From Mycobacterium aquaticum (GTDB lineage Bacteria; Actinomycetota; Actinomycetes; Mycobacteriales; Mycobacteriaceae), in assembly GCF_002086485.1 (NCBI RefSeq), contig NZ_MVHF01000002.1, positions 62,001 to 126,000 on the forward strand: a DNA stretch of 64,000 bases. The letters are read 5' to 3'. Position 1 is the first letter of the stretch; every line of letters starts with the position of its first letter. Of the stretch, positions 16,475-25,248 are shown in pieces. The notes under the pieces are model-generated. The model made no database searches. It saw nothing but the letters and a program-made list of their open reading frames with translations, and was not told the origin of the DNA. The position numbers were made by a program, and so were the translations under genes.

Positions 16475-17704
16475 TCAGCTGCCCCTCAGGTCGATCCACG
16501 GGGCAAGTTCGAGCGCGACTGCGACTTCAAGACTTTGAATGCTGAGGGGTTTTGGGAGCAGACGTTCGGCGCGAGCAACGCGCGCCAACACCGTATTACG
16601 ATGTGCAAAGAGAACTTTCGCGGCCCGAGGAGCGTTCGATTGTTCGCGTAAATATACCGCCAGAGTTCGGCGCAGCTCCGCATCAGCGTGAGCCAGGTCG
16701 CCCAGCGTACGCCTCACAAACTCGCGAGCAAGCCCGTCGTCGTGACCGACCAGCGCGACCAGCTGTAGAGAATCCCAGCAGGCGCAGCGCAGGTGGCCTG
16801 CGCGGACGAGGAGCCGTTGAGTGGCCAGGGCCTCGAGGTGACTGCGACGAAATCCATCAATGCCCGAGGCGGGTGACCCCATCGCTACGAAGACGTCAGT
16901 CTGGCCGAGTACCGATTCGAGCAGTTGGGCGTCGGGAAGGTGATCAGCTGGAACCCACACCCACAGCGCGCCGACGCTGGCGGTGACGGTGAGGTGCCGG
17001 CGCGCTCCGACGGCCGCCGCGAGCGCTTCGGCGGCCTGGCCCAAAGTGGCTGCATCAGGCTCCACCTGGTTACTCCACACGATCGCCGCCAGATGCGATC
17101 GATCGAGACCGTAACCCAAGCGGGATTCGGCGAGGGCGCGCCGAAGAGGTGCGCCATCGATCAGGAGTGTGACGGTTTCGAGTCGTTCTGCTTGCGTGCC
17201 CTTGGTGAGTTGCTCACGTTCGTCACGCATCTGCGCCGAGACCAGAGCTATTGTCGCATCGACGAATTCAAAGATGGAGCGGGCGCTGAAGTCCAGCAGT
17301 TCGGCGAGCTCATCGGGATCGCTGGTCAATCCGAGGGCGATGCTCATCCAGCGTCGCCACGCCACGTTCTGCCCTGCACGCCACGCTTGCAGCACGCTGT
17401 CGTCGAGGCCACGGCGGATGAGGTCACGGGCGATGATCGTCGGCTCAGGTCCCCGGTTGGGCGCCACCGGTGTGGCGGGATCACGGCGCACGGCTTCGAT
17501 CCAAAACAGCAGGTTGGCCTTGTTGCTGCGGCGCAACGCCGCAACCAGCGCCGGGTCCAGCGTCAAACCCGGATCCTGGTCAGCGAGCGTGGCTTCATCG
17601 ATCTCGGCGAGAAGAGACTCAAGAACCTCGCCGGGTGCAGCGAGGATCTCCACGCCGGTCTGCATCAACTCGCAGACGCGCGGCGAAGGTCTCTGCCACC
17701 TCAT
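16475..17704 (-). CDS. PucR/CdaR-family transcriptional regulator
   Basis: 409-aa regulator of the PucR/CdaR type. A long N-terminal sensory region is followed by a GGDEF-like central domain (about 165-300). The C-terminal PucR HTH ends in AAKVLFAHRNTVLARVARAERLL near residues 365-388. The start MRWQRPSPR at 17704 is supported by TAGTCT 7 nt upstream, predicting a leaderless mRNA. It is divergent from the hydrolase-SDR-SDR genes beginning at 17862. This class usually activates the adjacent catabolic operon in response to its substrate. Confidence 0.85.
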   Translation of the reverse strand: MRWQRPSPRVCELMQTGVEILAAPGEVLESLLAEIDEATLADQDPGLTLDPALVAALRRSNKANLLFWIEAVRRDPATPVAPNRGPEPTIIARDLIRRGLDDSVLQAWRAGQNVAWRRWMSIALGLTSDPDELAELLDFSARSIFEFVDATIALVSAQMRDEREQLTKGTQAERLETVTLLIDGAPLRRALAESRLGYGLDRSHLAAIVWSNQVEPDAATLGQAAEALAAAVGARRHLTVTASVGALWVWVPADHLPDAQLLESVLGQTDVFVAMGSPASGIDGFRRSHLEALATQRLLVRAGHLRCACWDSLQLVALVGHDDGLAREFVRRTLGDLAHADAELRRTLAVYLREQSNAPRAAKVLFAHRNTVLARVARAERLLPKPLSIQSLEVAVALELAPWIDLRGS

Positions 17705-17711
17705 GCCACTC

Positions 17712-17717
17712 AGACTA
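17712..17717 (-). promoter_or_regulatory. Predicted -10 box, leaderless pucR-type gene
   Basis: TAGTCT (TANNNT) lies 7 nt upstream of the ATG at 17704 with no RBS between, the mycobacterial leaderless arrangement. Confidence 0.5.
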
Positions 17718-17762
17718 GAGCTGCGTTGGGCCAGCGCCCATCCATAGGGTGATTTCGTGTGC

Positions 17763-17780
17763 AACCGCCTCTTTGCGGTT
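17763..17780. promoter_or_regulatory. Inverted repeat in the pucR/hydrolase gap
   Basis: AACCGC-CTCTTT-GCGGTT is a perfect 6-bp dyad with a 6-nt spacer, 59 bp from the regulator start and about 80 bp before the hydrolase ATG. Candidate operator for the PucR-family protein. Confidence 0.45.
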
Positions 17781-17861
17781 CGCGCTTGAGCGACGAACAT
17801 CACTGGTAGCAGTTTTGGAGGCCAAGCCCACATCGGTTCTCGATCCACAAGGAGTTGCCCA

Positions 17862-18800
17862 ATGTCTGCCGACCCACTACAGCGCGACGCGCGCCAAGAG
17901 GAGCTACCGATGACCAGCCGCCTCGACGTCGAATTTCAGGCCGGTGATGCGACCTGCCGCGCGTGGCTGTATCTCCCCGACGCCGCGCAGCCGCCGGTGA
18001 TCGTGATGGCCCACGGACTGGGCGGCATCCGAGAGATGCGGCTGGATGCGTACGCGGAGCGATTCACTGCCGCCGGCTACGCCTGCCTGGTGTTCGACTA
18101 CCGTCATTTCGGCGCCAGCGACGGCCAGCCCCGTCAACTGCTCGACATAAATCGACAGCTTGCTGACTGGTCGTCCGCCATCGCATATGTCCGTCGCCGC
18201 ACAGATGTGGACTCGAGCCGGATTGTGCTGTGGGGCACTTCTTTCGGCGGCGGGCATGTGATCGTCACGGCGACTCGCGAGCCGCACATTGCCGCTGTCA
18301 TCGCGCAGTGTCCGTTCACCGACGGTATCGCCTCTCTGCTCGCGATGAACCCCTGGACGTCGGTCAAGGTCACCGCCCGCGCGGTCGCCGACACCGTCGC
18401 CGGCCTGCTCGCACGGCCACCGATCATGTTGCCCTTGGCCGGCCCGCCGAAATCCGCGGCACTGATGACCGCCGCCGACGCGGTCCCCGGATATCTCGGC
18501 CTCGTCCCCGACGGGGCACCCCACCGCAACGAGGTTGCAGCACGGGTGGGGTTGCGAATCCCATTGCGTCGTCCAGGCCGGTTCGCCGCGCAGGTGCGCT
18601 GCCCGATCCTGTTCTGTGTTTGCGAGACCGACAGCGTTGCCCCTGCCAAAGCGACTCTGCGCCACGCCCGCACCGCACCGCGGGGAGTGGTGCGGGTATA
18701 TCCCGAGGGCCACTTCGACATATACACCGGCGAGGCATTCGAGCGCGTGGTTGCGGACCAGATCGCTTTCTTGCGCGACCGCGTACCCGTCGGCGCGTAG
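17862..18800 (+). CDS. Alpha/beta hydrolase
   Basis: 312-aa serine hydrolase of the dienelactone hydrolase/Xaa-Pro peptidase-like group. The oxyanion region is MAHGLGGIRE, the nucleophile elbow GTSFGGGH, and the acid and His lie in CETDSVAP and EGHFDIYTG near the C-terminus. Two starts are possible: the ATG at 17862 (AAGGAG 8 nt upstream) and at 17910 (GAGGAG 7 nt upstream). The longer is given. It is first in a hydrolase-SDR-SDR set divergent from the PucR-type regulator. It does not look like PcaD, which has a different fold signature (SLGG in a shorter protein). Substrate unknown. Confidence 0.85.
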   Translation: MSADPLQRDARQEELPMTSRLDVEFQAGDATCRAWLYLPDAAQPPVIVMAHGLGGIREMRLDAYAERFTAAGYACLVFDYRHFGASDGQPRQLLDINRQLADWSSAIAYVRRRTDVDSSRIVLWGTSFGGGHVIVTATREPHIAAVIAQCPFTDGIASLLAMNPWTSVKVTARAVADTVAGLLARPPIMLPLAGPPKSAALMTAADAVPGYLGLVPDGAPHRNEVAARVGLRIPLRRPGRFAAQVRCPILFCVCETDSVAPAKATLRHARTAPRGVVRVYPEGHFDIYTGEAFERVVADQIAFLRDRVPVGA

Positions 18801-18823
18801 TCACGGCATATCAGGAGAACACC

Positions 18824-19753
18824 GTGTCCCGCTACAACCTCACCGGACGCACCGTCGTGATCACCGGCTCCACCGGTGGCCTCGGCTCAGCCCTTGCCGA
18901 TGCGCTGCGCGCACGTGGCGCCAACCTGGCATTGCTCGACCTCAACCTCGAGGCCGTGAAGGCCCAAGCCGAACAACTCGGCGGTGGCACCGTCGCACGA
19001 GGATTCTGGGCCGACGTACGTGACCTCGGCAGCCTGGAAATAGCGATGATGGGTGCCGCCGAGCATTTCGGACGTCTCGACATCGTGATCGCCAACGCGG
19101 GCATCGACACGATGGCGCCGATGGCCACCCTCGACCCCGCGGCATTTGAACAAGTCATCGACATCAACCTTGCCGGAGTCTGGCGCACTTTCCGGGCGGC
19201 CCTGCCTCACGTGCAACCCCATCGCGGATATCTCCTCGCGATTTCCTCGATGGCTGCCTTCGTACACTCGCCCTTGCAAGCGTCCTACACAGCCAGCAAG
19301 GCCGGCGTCTGGGCCATGTGCGACAGCATCCGACTCGAACTCCGTGCTCTCGGTGTCGGTGTCGGCAGTGCGCACCCGACCTTCGTCCGTACCCCCATGA
19401 TGGACGACGTGGTCGCCGATCCCGCCGGACGAGCTCTCTGGAGCGGCAACGATAAAGGCCTGTGGAAGATGGTTCCGATGCACACGGTAACCGCCGGCAT
19501 CGTCAACGGCATCGAGCGCCGAGCCGACCAGATCATCATCCCGAAAACCCTCACATTGACCGCGAAGGCGCCCGGCCTCTTCCGCGCCCTGGTCGAGCGA
19601 ATCGGCTTCCGGGACAGGGCCATCCAACGTGCGATCGATATCGCATCCCCCAGCGGCTGGCATGACAGCCAAGCCAGCAGCCGACACGAGCCCACCTTGG
19701 TATTGACCGGCTCTGCGGGAAGACAGCCGATTCCGGAACCAAACCGGAACTGA
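18824..19753 (+). CDS. Short-chain dehydrogenase/reductase
   Basis: 309-aa SDR with the cofactor motif TGSTGGLGSA (residues 14-23), ANAG near residue 93, the catalytic Ser in ISSMAA and Tyr/Lys in YTASK. A C-terminal extension rich in basic and hydrophobic residues (KAPGLFRALVERIG) is typical of a mycobacterial SDR subgroup that may associate with membranes or lipids. The start is a GTG at 18824 behind a GGAGAAC RBS. It lies 23 bp after the hydrolase and 115 bp before a second, related SDR. Probably an alcohol/ketone dehydrogenase of the same pathway. Confidence 0.85.
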   Translation: MSRYNLTGRTVVITGSTGGLGSALADALRARGANLALLDLNLEAVKAQAEQLGGGTVARGFWADVRDLGSLEIAMMGAAEHFGRLDIVIANAGIDTMAPMATLDPAAFEQVIDINLAGVWRTFRAALPHVQPHRGYLLAISSMAAFVHSPLQASYTASKAGVWAMCDSIRLELRALGVGVGSAHPTFVRTPMMDDVVADPAGRALWSGNDKGLWKMVPMHTVTAGIVNGIERRADQIIIPKTLTLTAKAPGLFRALVERIGFRDRAIQRAIDIASPSGWHDSQASSRHEPTLVLTGSAGRQPIPEPNRN

Positions 19754-19868
19754 ATGCGCGAAGTGCTCTGGCAACAAATACCCCTTCCGATTTCTGCAGT
19801 CAGCGCCGGCGCCGACTTCCCTACGTGCCGTCTGACTCGCCAAATTCGCTACTGATCAAGGAAATTCG

Positions 19869-20726
19869 ATGTCCACCTACGCCCTCAAAGGCAAAGTCAT
19901 CCTCATCACCGGCGCCACCGGCGGCATCGGCACCGCGGGCGCACGGGCACTGACAGCGCAGGGCGCCAAAGTGGTCCTGGTCGACCTGTCCGACGATGCC
20001 GTCACCGCGCTCGCCGCACAGCTGCCTGCCGGAAGTTCACTGCCCATCTCCGCCGACGTCACCGCCGTCGATCAGATGAGCGCCGCCGTCAACAAAGCCG
20101 TCGCAGAATTCGGCCATCTCGATGTCGTGTGGGCCAACGCCGGCATCGCCAACAATCCCCCCGTCACGCTCGCCACCGCCGACCTGACCACCTACGAGAA
20201 GGTCATCGAAGTAGACCTGCTCGGCGTCATCCGCACCATTAAGCCGGCACTCCCGCAGATCACCGAAAACCAGGGCCAAGTCATCGTCACAGGGTCGGGT
20301 TATTCATTCATCAACGCGGTCCTCAACTCGGCCTACGGCGCCTCCAAAGCCGGGGTCGAGATGCTCGCGCGCAGCCTACGCGCCGAACTCGCTCCCTACG
20401 GCGCGTCCGCCAGCGTTCTTTACCCATCGTGGACCAAAACCCCAATCACCGATTCCACCAACAGCGACGAACTGGTCGACCAACTGTTCAAGCACGCCTT
20501 CCGCGGACCCCTAGGCCACTTCTCCGAACCCGAAGTCGTCGCAGCCGGCCTCGTCACCGGTCTGCGGAAACGCTCACCGCGTATCTTCGCCCCACGTCCA
20601 TGGGCTGCTTACTCAGCCTTGCGCGGCGTCCTGAACCCACTCACCGATGCCGTCCTGAACCGCGACAACACCATCCGCTCCCTGGTTCGGCAAATCGAGG
20701 CACGGCGACGCGCCATCCCGACCTGA
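19869..20726 (+). CDS. Short-chain dehydrogenase/reductase
   Basis: 285-aa SDR paralogue of the preceding gene. TGATGGIGTA is at residues 15-24 and ANAG near 94. The catalytic Ser lies in VTGSGYS and Tyr/Lys in YGASK. It shares the same kind of basic C-terminal tail (RPWAAYSALRGVLN ... RQIEARRR). AAGGAAATTCG precedes the ATG. It ends a three-gene set with the hydrolase and the first SDR. Two successive SDRs may act on stereoisomers or on successive alcohols. This is inference only. Confidence 0.83.
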   Translation: MSTYALKGKVILITGATGGIGTAGARALTAQGAKVVLVDLSDDAVTALAAQLPAGSSLPISADVTAVDQMSAAVNKAVAEFGHLDVVWANAGIANNPPVTLATADLTTYEKVIEVDLLGVIRTIKPALPQITENQGQVIVTGSGYSFINAVLNSAYGASKAGVEMLARSLRAELAPYGASASVLYPSWTKTPITDSTNSDELVDQLFKHAFRGPLGHFSEPEVVAAGLVTGLRKRSPRIFAPRPWAAYSALRGVLNPLTDAVLNRDNTIRSLVRQIEARRRAIPT

Positions 20727-21394
20727 TCTCGATGCGCCTCTCGGAATTGGTCGCGGCAACACCGACATCGTGGCGGTGCGAACTTCGAGGCGGCGGCGTC
20801 GGGGACAGCGTTGAGGTGACAGTGCGGCTATTTCAGGTCGCTCTTCACGAAATGCCAGTGGAAGCCGTTGCAGCAGAACCGACTAAGTGATCGAGGCGAT
20901 CTCCACAACCTGTATCAGCGACACAAAATTGCTGAGCAGATCAACACTGACGATCAGCGCAGCCTCACCCGGCCGCCGCCTCAACGCCAGAAACCGGTTC
21001 CCGAATGCAACAGGGCTCAGGGCGAAGACAGGTATGCCTACAGGTATGGGGACGGGTAGCTCACCCGATGTGGTCTGCGCCACTGCGGCGGATGCTGTGA
21101 GATGTGTTGCTCAGTGACGCAGTGCGCGACCTTGTAGGCACGACGAGTGAGGGCCCCTCCTTCGCAGGCCGCATACCCATCAGCGGACAACGTCACCGCC
21201 GAACCCTGTCTGCGGAAGGAGTCCTGACGCCGACTCCTCCCGAACGCATCGAATCAGGTCGTCTGATGACCTTCTGCCGAAGCCCGCTGCGACCGCCGGC
21301 GCCGGGACCGGCCCCGTGTCAATCAGATACCTCAAGCGGCCAATTTCTGAGCCCTCCTAAAACACCACCGACCAAGACGAGGAGAAACCAATAA
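20727..21394. other. Long intergenic region upstream of the nitroreductase
   Basis: 668 bp with no convincing gene. A 66-codon minus-strand frame at 20883-21083 contains a hydrophobic run, but it reads through the direct repeats and has no partner or RBS that I trust. The notable element is the 12-bp direct repeat array at 21031-21072, about 320 bp upstream of the nitroreductase ATG. An RBS-like GAGGAG precedes that ATG at about 21378. Confidence 0.5.
21031..21072 (+). repeat. 12-bp direct repeat array, copy A
   Basis: Register GGTATGCCTACA / GGTATGGGGACG / GGTAGCTCACCC / GATGTG, starting at 21031, 21043, 21055 and 21067. The same register and the closing GATGTG are found at 27131-27172. Probable binding array for a direct-repeat-reading activator. 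Confidence 0.65.
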
Positions 21395-22195
21395 ATGGAT
21401 CAGCCCATCACTGCGTTGCCCGTTGAGCACGCCGCAGCTATCCCGCGGGACCCAGAGGAAGAAGCGACGCGGGCGGCGACCACCGATCTGTATGACGTCA
21501 TGAGCACGATGCGCGCGATGCGCCGACTCAAACCGGAGCCGGTGCCGCGCGAGCTGATCGAACGGCTGATCCAGGCTGCGTCGTGGGCGCCCAGCGGCGG
21601 CAACTCGCAGACTGCTCGCTACATCGTGGTTGACGACCGAACCCAAATCGCACGAATTGCGCCGCTGTGGAGGCGAGCTCAACGCTTCTACCTGACCGCA
21701 CAGGCCGACGCGTGTCCACCGACGATGTCACCGAAGCAGTTTCAGCGCACGATGGCGGCGGGGGAGTATCTTGCCGACCACTTCGAAGACGTGCCCGCGC
21801 TGATCGTGGTGTGCTGTGATGTGTCGTCAATGATGCACCGTTGGCTCGCCAATACTGGGTCGGTAGCACGTGCTTTTGGAGGGCTAGGTATCCGCCGAGC
21901 CGTGACCGGCGGGGCGAACTTCGGCAAGTTCGCACGCCTATCCATCGCTGCCAGCGTCTACCCGGCGGTTCAAAATTTGCTCCTGGCCGCCCGTCAGTCC
22001 GGCCTGGGTGCCAGCTTGACCACCACGCATTTGCTGTTTGAGCGCGAACTCAAAGACATACTCGACTTACCACGCAATGTCCGTACATTCGCCTTCGTGC
22101 CAATTGGTTACCCCCTCGGTCGATTCGGCCCAGTCAACCGCGCCCCTGTCGAACACTTCCTGCAGTGGAATCACTGGCAGCAGCGGCCGAATTAG
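21395..22195 (+). CDS. Nitroreductase family protein
   Basis: 266-aa FMN flavoprotein of the nitroreductase superfamily. The FMN-binding start is TMRAMRRLKPEPV (residues 37-49), followed by ASWAPSGGNSQTARYIVV and the C-terminal ARQSGLGASLTTTHL and FVPIGYPLGRFGPVNR. An N-terminal extension of about 30 residues precedes the core. In catabolic clusters members of this family reduce quinones, nitroaromatics or enones. It is a single gene between two intergenic regions and is linked to the 27-kb block only by the repeat array upstream. The substrate is not assignable. Confidence 0.85.
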   Translation: MDQPITALPVEHAAAIPRDPEEEATRAATTDLYDVMSTMRAMRRLKPEPVPRELIERLIQAASWAPSGGNSQTARYIVVDDRTQIARIAPLWRRAQRFYLTAQADACPPTMSPKQFQRTMAAGEYLADHFEDVPALIVVCCDVSSMMHRWLANTGSVARAFGGLGIRRAVTGGANFGKFARLSIAASVYPAVQNLLLAARQSGLGASLTTTHLLFERELKDILDLPRNVRTFAFVPIGYPLGRFGPVNRAPVEHFLQWNHWQQRPN

Positions 22196-22717
22196 GCGTG
22201 CCGGTAGACGGCACAGCGGCCGTGCAGCGACGCATGATCAGGGTGCACCGGACTCGTGAAGTCACTGCTTGGACCGCCCCGGCGAAGTTGGAAGCCGGAT
22301 CAGTTGGGCTCAGGCCGTTGTGCCGGCGTCGCCCGTCGTCCGGTGGAATGTGCCCCTCCTACTCGGCTGGAGGCATTTTCCGCAGAAACAATGCGGCCCT
22401 TCCGAATTGTAAGTACCGGCCGACTACCTGAGTCTTCTCTACCGCCAGGTCGACTTCCCTTGCAGCGCTCCGTTTCCGAACTAATCAGTCTCACCGATGT
22501 CGAGGCGGCCTTCGGCATCATGCATGTCGGCCGCGTCCTGTGAGCGTGGCCGACCCAGATCGCGGAGAAAGCCGGACTGAGCGTCGAACGCGCCACGGTG
22601 TTCACCCGGCATGGGCAGTCCACCAGTGTCGGGCGGGAAGCGCCGCATCTCGAGGATTGGATCGCGCGGTCGACAGATCGCCATCGCGAGACGTGCACGC
22701 GATGGCTCTTTGTGGTG
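22196..22717. other. Intergenic region with possible gene remnants
   Basis: 522 bp between the nitroreductase and the convergent pobA. No intact gene is seen. On the + strand a roughly 60-codon frame without a start (22556-22738, beginning QIAEKAGLSVERA and reading into the pobA 3' end) resembles an HTH-type sequence and may be a decayed regulator fragment. This is a weak reading. Confidence 0.4.
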
Positions 22718-23893
22718 TCAGCCGATGTGCAGGGGTAGGCCGGCGTAGTTCTCGGCCAACCCCGTCGCTGCGGCGCGGCTGCTGGATACCCATCGAAGCT
22801 GTGACTGCTGGAGCTGTGCATCGAACGGGTCGCCGCTGATGTGCAGCATGCTGGTCATCCACCAGGAGAAGTGCGTACAGCGCCAGACCCGCTGCAGCGC
22901 GGTGTGCGAATAGTCGTCGGCGAGGGTGGGGTCGTTTTTCTTGATCAGCGCCGTCAGCGCCGGGGCGAGGACCGACACGTCGGCGATGGCCAGGTTGAGG
23001 CCTTTGGCGCCGGTCGGTGGGACGATGTGGGCGGCGTCGCCGGCCAAGAAGAGCTTTCCGTGGCGCATCGGAGTCTGCACGTAGCTGCGCATCGGGAGCA
23101 CGCTCGATTCGGTGATGGGGCCGGCCTGCAACGACCAGCCGTCGATGCTCGCCCCGAGCCGAGTGGACAGTGCTTCCCAGATCCGTTCGTGGGACCAGGA
23201 TTTCACGTCGGTGTCATTGGGCACTTGCAGGTAGAGCCGACTGACGGTCTGGGAGCGCATCGAGTGCATGGCGAACCCGTCGGGATGCCAGGCGTAGATG
23301 AGTTCGTCGGTGGAGGGCGCGACGTCGGCGAGCACGCCCAACCACGAGTATGGGTAGATCTTCTCCCACACTTGCTTGACGGTCTGGGGTACCGCCGCGC
23401 GGCTGGGTCCGAATGAACCGTCGCAGCCGGCGATCACCTCGGCGTCGAGGCGTTGCGCCTTTCCGTCGACGGTGAAGGTGACGTAGGGCCGGTCCGTGGT
23501 GATGTCGTGTACCGCTGCGTCTGCGGCTTGGTAGATGATCTGCTGATCGGCTGCACGGCGTGCGGCGACGAGATCCTTTTGCACCTCGGTCTGTCCGTAC
23601 ACCCACACGCTGCGTCCGACCAGGTCGACGAAGTCGAGGTGGTGACGTTCGCCCGGTGTCTGCAGGTAGATTCCGCGGTGCTCGATTCCCTTGTGCGACA
23701 GCCGGTCACCGAGGCCGGCCGAGCGCAGCAACTCGACCGAGGAGTGCTCCAGGATGCCCGCGCGGATCCGTGAGAGTACGTACTGCTCGGTGCGGGCTTC
23801 GACGATGACAGAGTCGACACCGTCGGCGGCGAGCAGGTGGGACAACAACATGCCGGCCGGGCCGGCGCCGATGATGGCGACTTGAGTGCGCAT
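22718..23893 (-). CDS. pobA: 4-hydroxybenzoate 3-monooxygenase
   Basis: 391-aa class A flavoprotein hydroxylase, matching the usual 390-395 aa. FAD/NADPH motifs are IIGAGPAGMLLSHLL at the N-terminus, AGCDGSFGPSR near residue 160, and GDAAHIVPPTGAKGLNLA near residue 285. It hydroxylates 4-hydroxybenzoate to protocatechuate, the substrate of the PcaHG encoded here. The start MRTQVAII at 23893 is chosen because it opens directly into the Rossmann strand. A longer reading would cover the IclR-like operator at 23936-23954. Convergent with the nitroreductase. Confidence 0.94.
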   Translation of the reverse strand: MRTQVAIIGAGPAGMLLSHLLAADGVDSVIVEARTEQYVLSRIRAGILEHSSVELLRSAGLGDRLSHKGIEHRGIYLQTPGERHHLDFVDLVGRSVWVYGQTEVQKDLVAARRAADQQIIYQAADAAVHDITTDRPYVTFTVDGKAQRLDAEVIAGCDGSFGPSRAAVPQTVKQVWEKIYPYSWLGVLADVAPSTDELIYAWHPDGFAMHSMRSQTVSRLYLQVPNDTDVKSWSHERIWEALSTRLGASIDGWSLQAGPITESSVLPMRSYVQTPMRHGKLFLAGDAAHIVPPTGAKGLNLAIADVSVLAPALTALIKKNDPTLADDYSHTALQRVWRCTHFSWWMTSMLHISGDPFDAQLQQSQLRWVSSSRAAATGLAENYAGLPLHIG

Positions 23894-23935
23894 GCCGCCA
23901 GTGAACGGCACCAGACGACCATTCACCCACCTTCG

Positions 23936-23954
23936 GCTTTCACTCAACGAAAGG
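23936..23954. promoter_or_regulatory. IclR-like operator upstream of pobA
   Basis: GCTTTCACTCAACGAAAGG: arms CTTTC and GAAAG, matching 15 of 19 positions of the palindrome core in front of pcaH (GCTTTCATTCAGTGAAAGC). It lies 42 bp upstream of the pobA start, the same distance as the pcaH copy. Shared control by the IclR regulator at 15670 is inferred. Confidence 0.65.
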
Positions 23955-24010
23955 CCCGGAATCGGGCGCATGCGGGTGGCGGCGCCTGTCCGCACCCTCG
24001 CCCCGGTTGC

Positions 24011-25219
24011 TCAAACCAGCGTCACCTCGACGGGGATGCTCTGCCAGGCGCGCAGCGTGTTGTTGTGGTGGCGGACGGCCGGGCCTGCCAGCTCGATACG
24101 TTCGACGCGGCGTGCCAGCGCCGACAGTAATGCCTCTGCTTCCAAACGCGCTACGTGCTGCCCCACGCATTGATGGATTCCCATGCCGAATCCGACATGC
24201 CCGGAGGGGTCGCGAGATAGGTCGAACTGGTCAGGCTCATCCCAGCGTCTGGGGTCGCGGTTGGCGGCGCCGAGGAACATCAGGATCTTCTCGCCTTCGG
24301 GAATCACGGCATCGCCAAGATGGACGTCGCGGGTGGCAGTGCGGAAGAACGTTTGCACGGGCGACTCCCATCGCACGGCTTCGTCGAACGCGGTCCTAAT
24401 TGAGGCGGGCTGCTCTCGGAGTCGTTGCCACTGCCGGGGATTGGTGGCCATGGCAAACAAGGTCGCCGACAGGCCGTGCACCGTGGTGTCGACGCCAGCC
24501 GACAGCAGCGACCGTACGACCACGGGCGCCTGTTCGTAGGTGATCTCGCCCCGATCGGCCGCAGCCCAGATGTCGGCGCCAAAGCCCCTGTCCGCGAGTG
24601 CTTCCCGCTGACATTGCGCGTTGGTCCACGAACTGAGTTCGGGTGCGCGCACCGCGCCATTGGCGACAAGGCTGTTGGCTGGGCCGAACGCATTGAACAA
24701 GTGGTCACCGTAGGGCAGGAGGTTCTCCCGGCCTTCCTGACCGATGCCAATGGCGTCCGGGAACACGCGCAGCGGGAACGCCTGCGCCAACGCGGTGACG
24801 GCGTCGAACTCTGGGCCGTTGGCCAGTACGGCGTCGACGAGCGCCGTCGCGTCGGCGATCCAGTCTTCGCGCAGTTTGCGCAGGGCGCGAGGCCCAAGAA
24901 TCTTGCTCAACACCCGCCGTGGTGCATCGTGGCGGGGAGGATCGGCCTCTAGAAGTAAACTCGGTGGGCGCCACGGCTGTTCGCGCCGGAAGTTCGACAA
25001 TCCGACACCGGCCGATGACTGAAAGTCTTGCCAGTTACTCAACGCCGCTCGCACGTGTTCGTAGCGGGCCAGCGCATAGACGCCGTAGAGGCTCAAGTAG
25101 CTTATTGGGCCCGCTTCACGGAGGGCCTCATGAAGGGGCAGAGGGTTTTCAAGCAGTTCGTCGCTGAACGGGTCGGCATCGTTGTTGGGTAGAGCGATGG
25201 GTGGCAGCAGCGCGGGCAT
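24011..25219 (-). CDS. Cytochrome P450, CYP199-like aryl-acid O-demethylase
   Basis: 402-aa soluble bacterial P450. The I-helix is LLSAGVDTTVHG, the K-helix ExxR is in EAVRWESP, and the heme loop GFGMGIHQCVGQH places the thiolate at Cys351. The overall sequence, notably the DPFSDELLENPLPLHEALREAG opening, is like the CYP199A group. Those enzymes demethylate para-methoxybenzoate to 4-hydroxybenzoate (family knowledge; PbdA of Rhodococcus is one). A GGAGG RBS supports the ATG at 25219. It is co-transcribed with a one-piece reductase 29 bp upstream and neighbours pobA, the enzyme for the expected product. Substrate assignment is therefore likely but not proven. Confidence 0.88.
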   Translation of the reverse strand: MPALLPPIALPNNDADPFSDELLENPLPLHEALREAGPISYLSLYGVYALARYEHVRAALSNWQDFQSSAGVGLSNFRREQPWRPPSLLLEADPPRHDAPRRVLSKILGPRALRKLREDWIADATALVDAVLANGPEFDAVTALAQAFPLRVFPDAIGIGQEGRENLLPYGDHLFNAFGPANSLVANGAVRAPELSSWTNAQCQREALADRGFGADIWAAADRGEITYEQAPVVVRSLLSAGVDTTVHGLSATLFAMATNPRQWQRLREQPASIRTAFDEAVRWESPVQTFFRTATRDVHLGDAVIPEGEKILMFLGAANRDPRRWDEPDQFDLSRDPSGHVGFGMGIHQCVGQHVARLEAEALLSALARRVERIELAGPAVRHHNNTLRAWQSIPVEVTLV

Positions 25220-25248
25220 CGTTGTCCTCCTTGGAGAATCAGAAAGGG

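Noticed and set aside
16552..17752. Long + strand frames across the PucR-type gene
   Set aside because: Shadows; the minus strand encodes a full PucR HTH and ends correctly.
17862..18800. Alpha/beta hydrolase as the missing PcaD
   Set aside because: It is longer than PcaD, has a GTSFGGGH nucleophile elbow of the dienelactone/peptidase-like group, and is controlled from a separate PucR-type divergent promoter.
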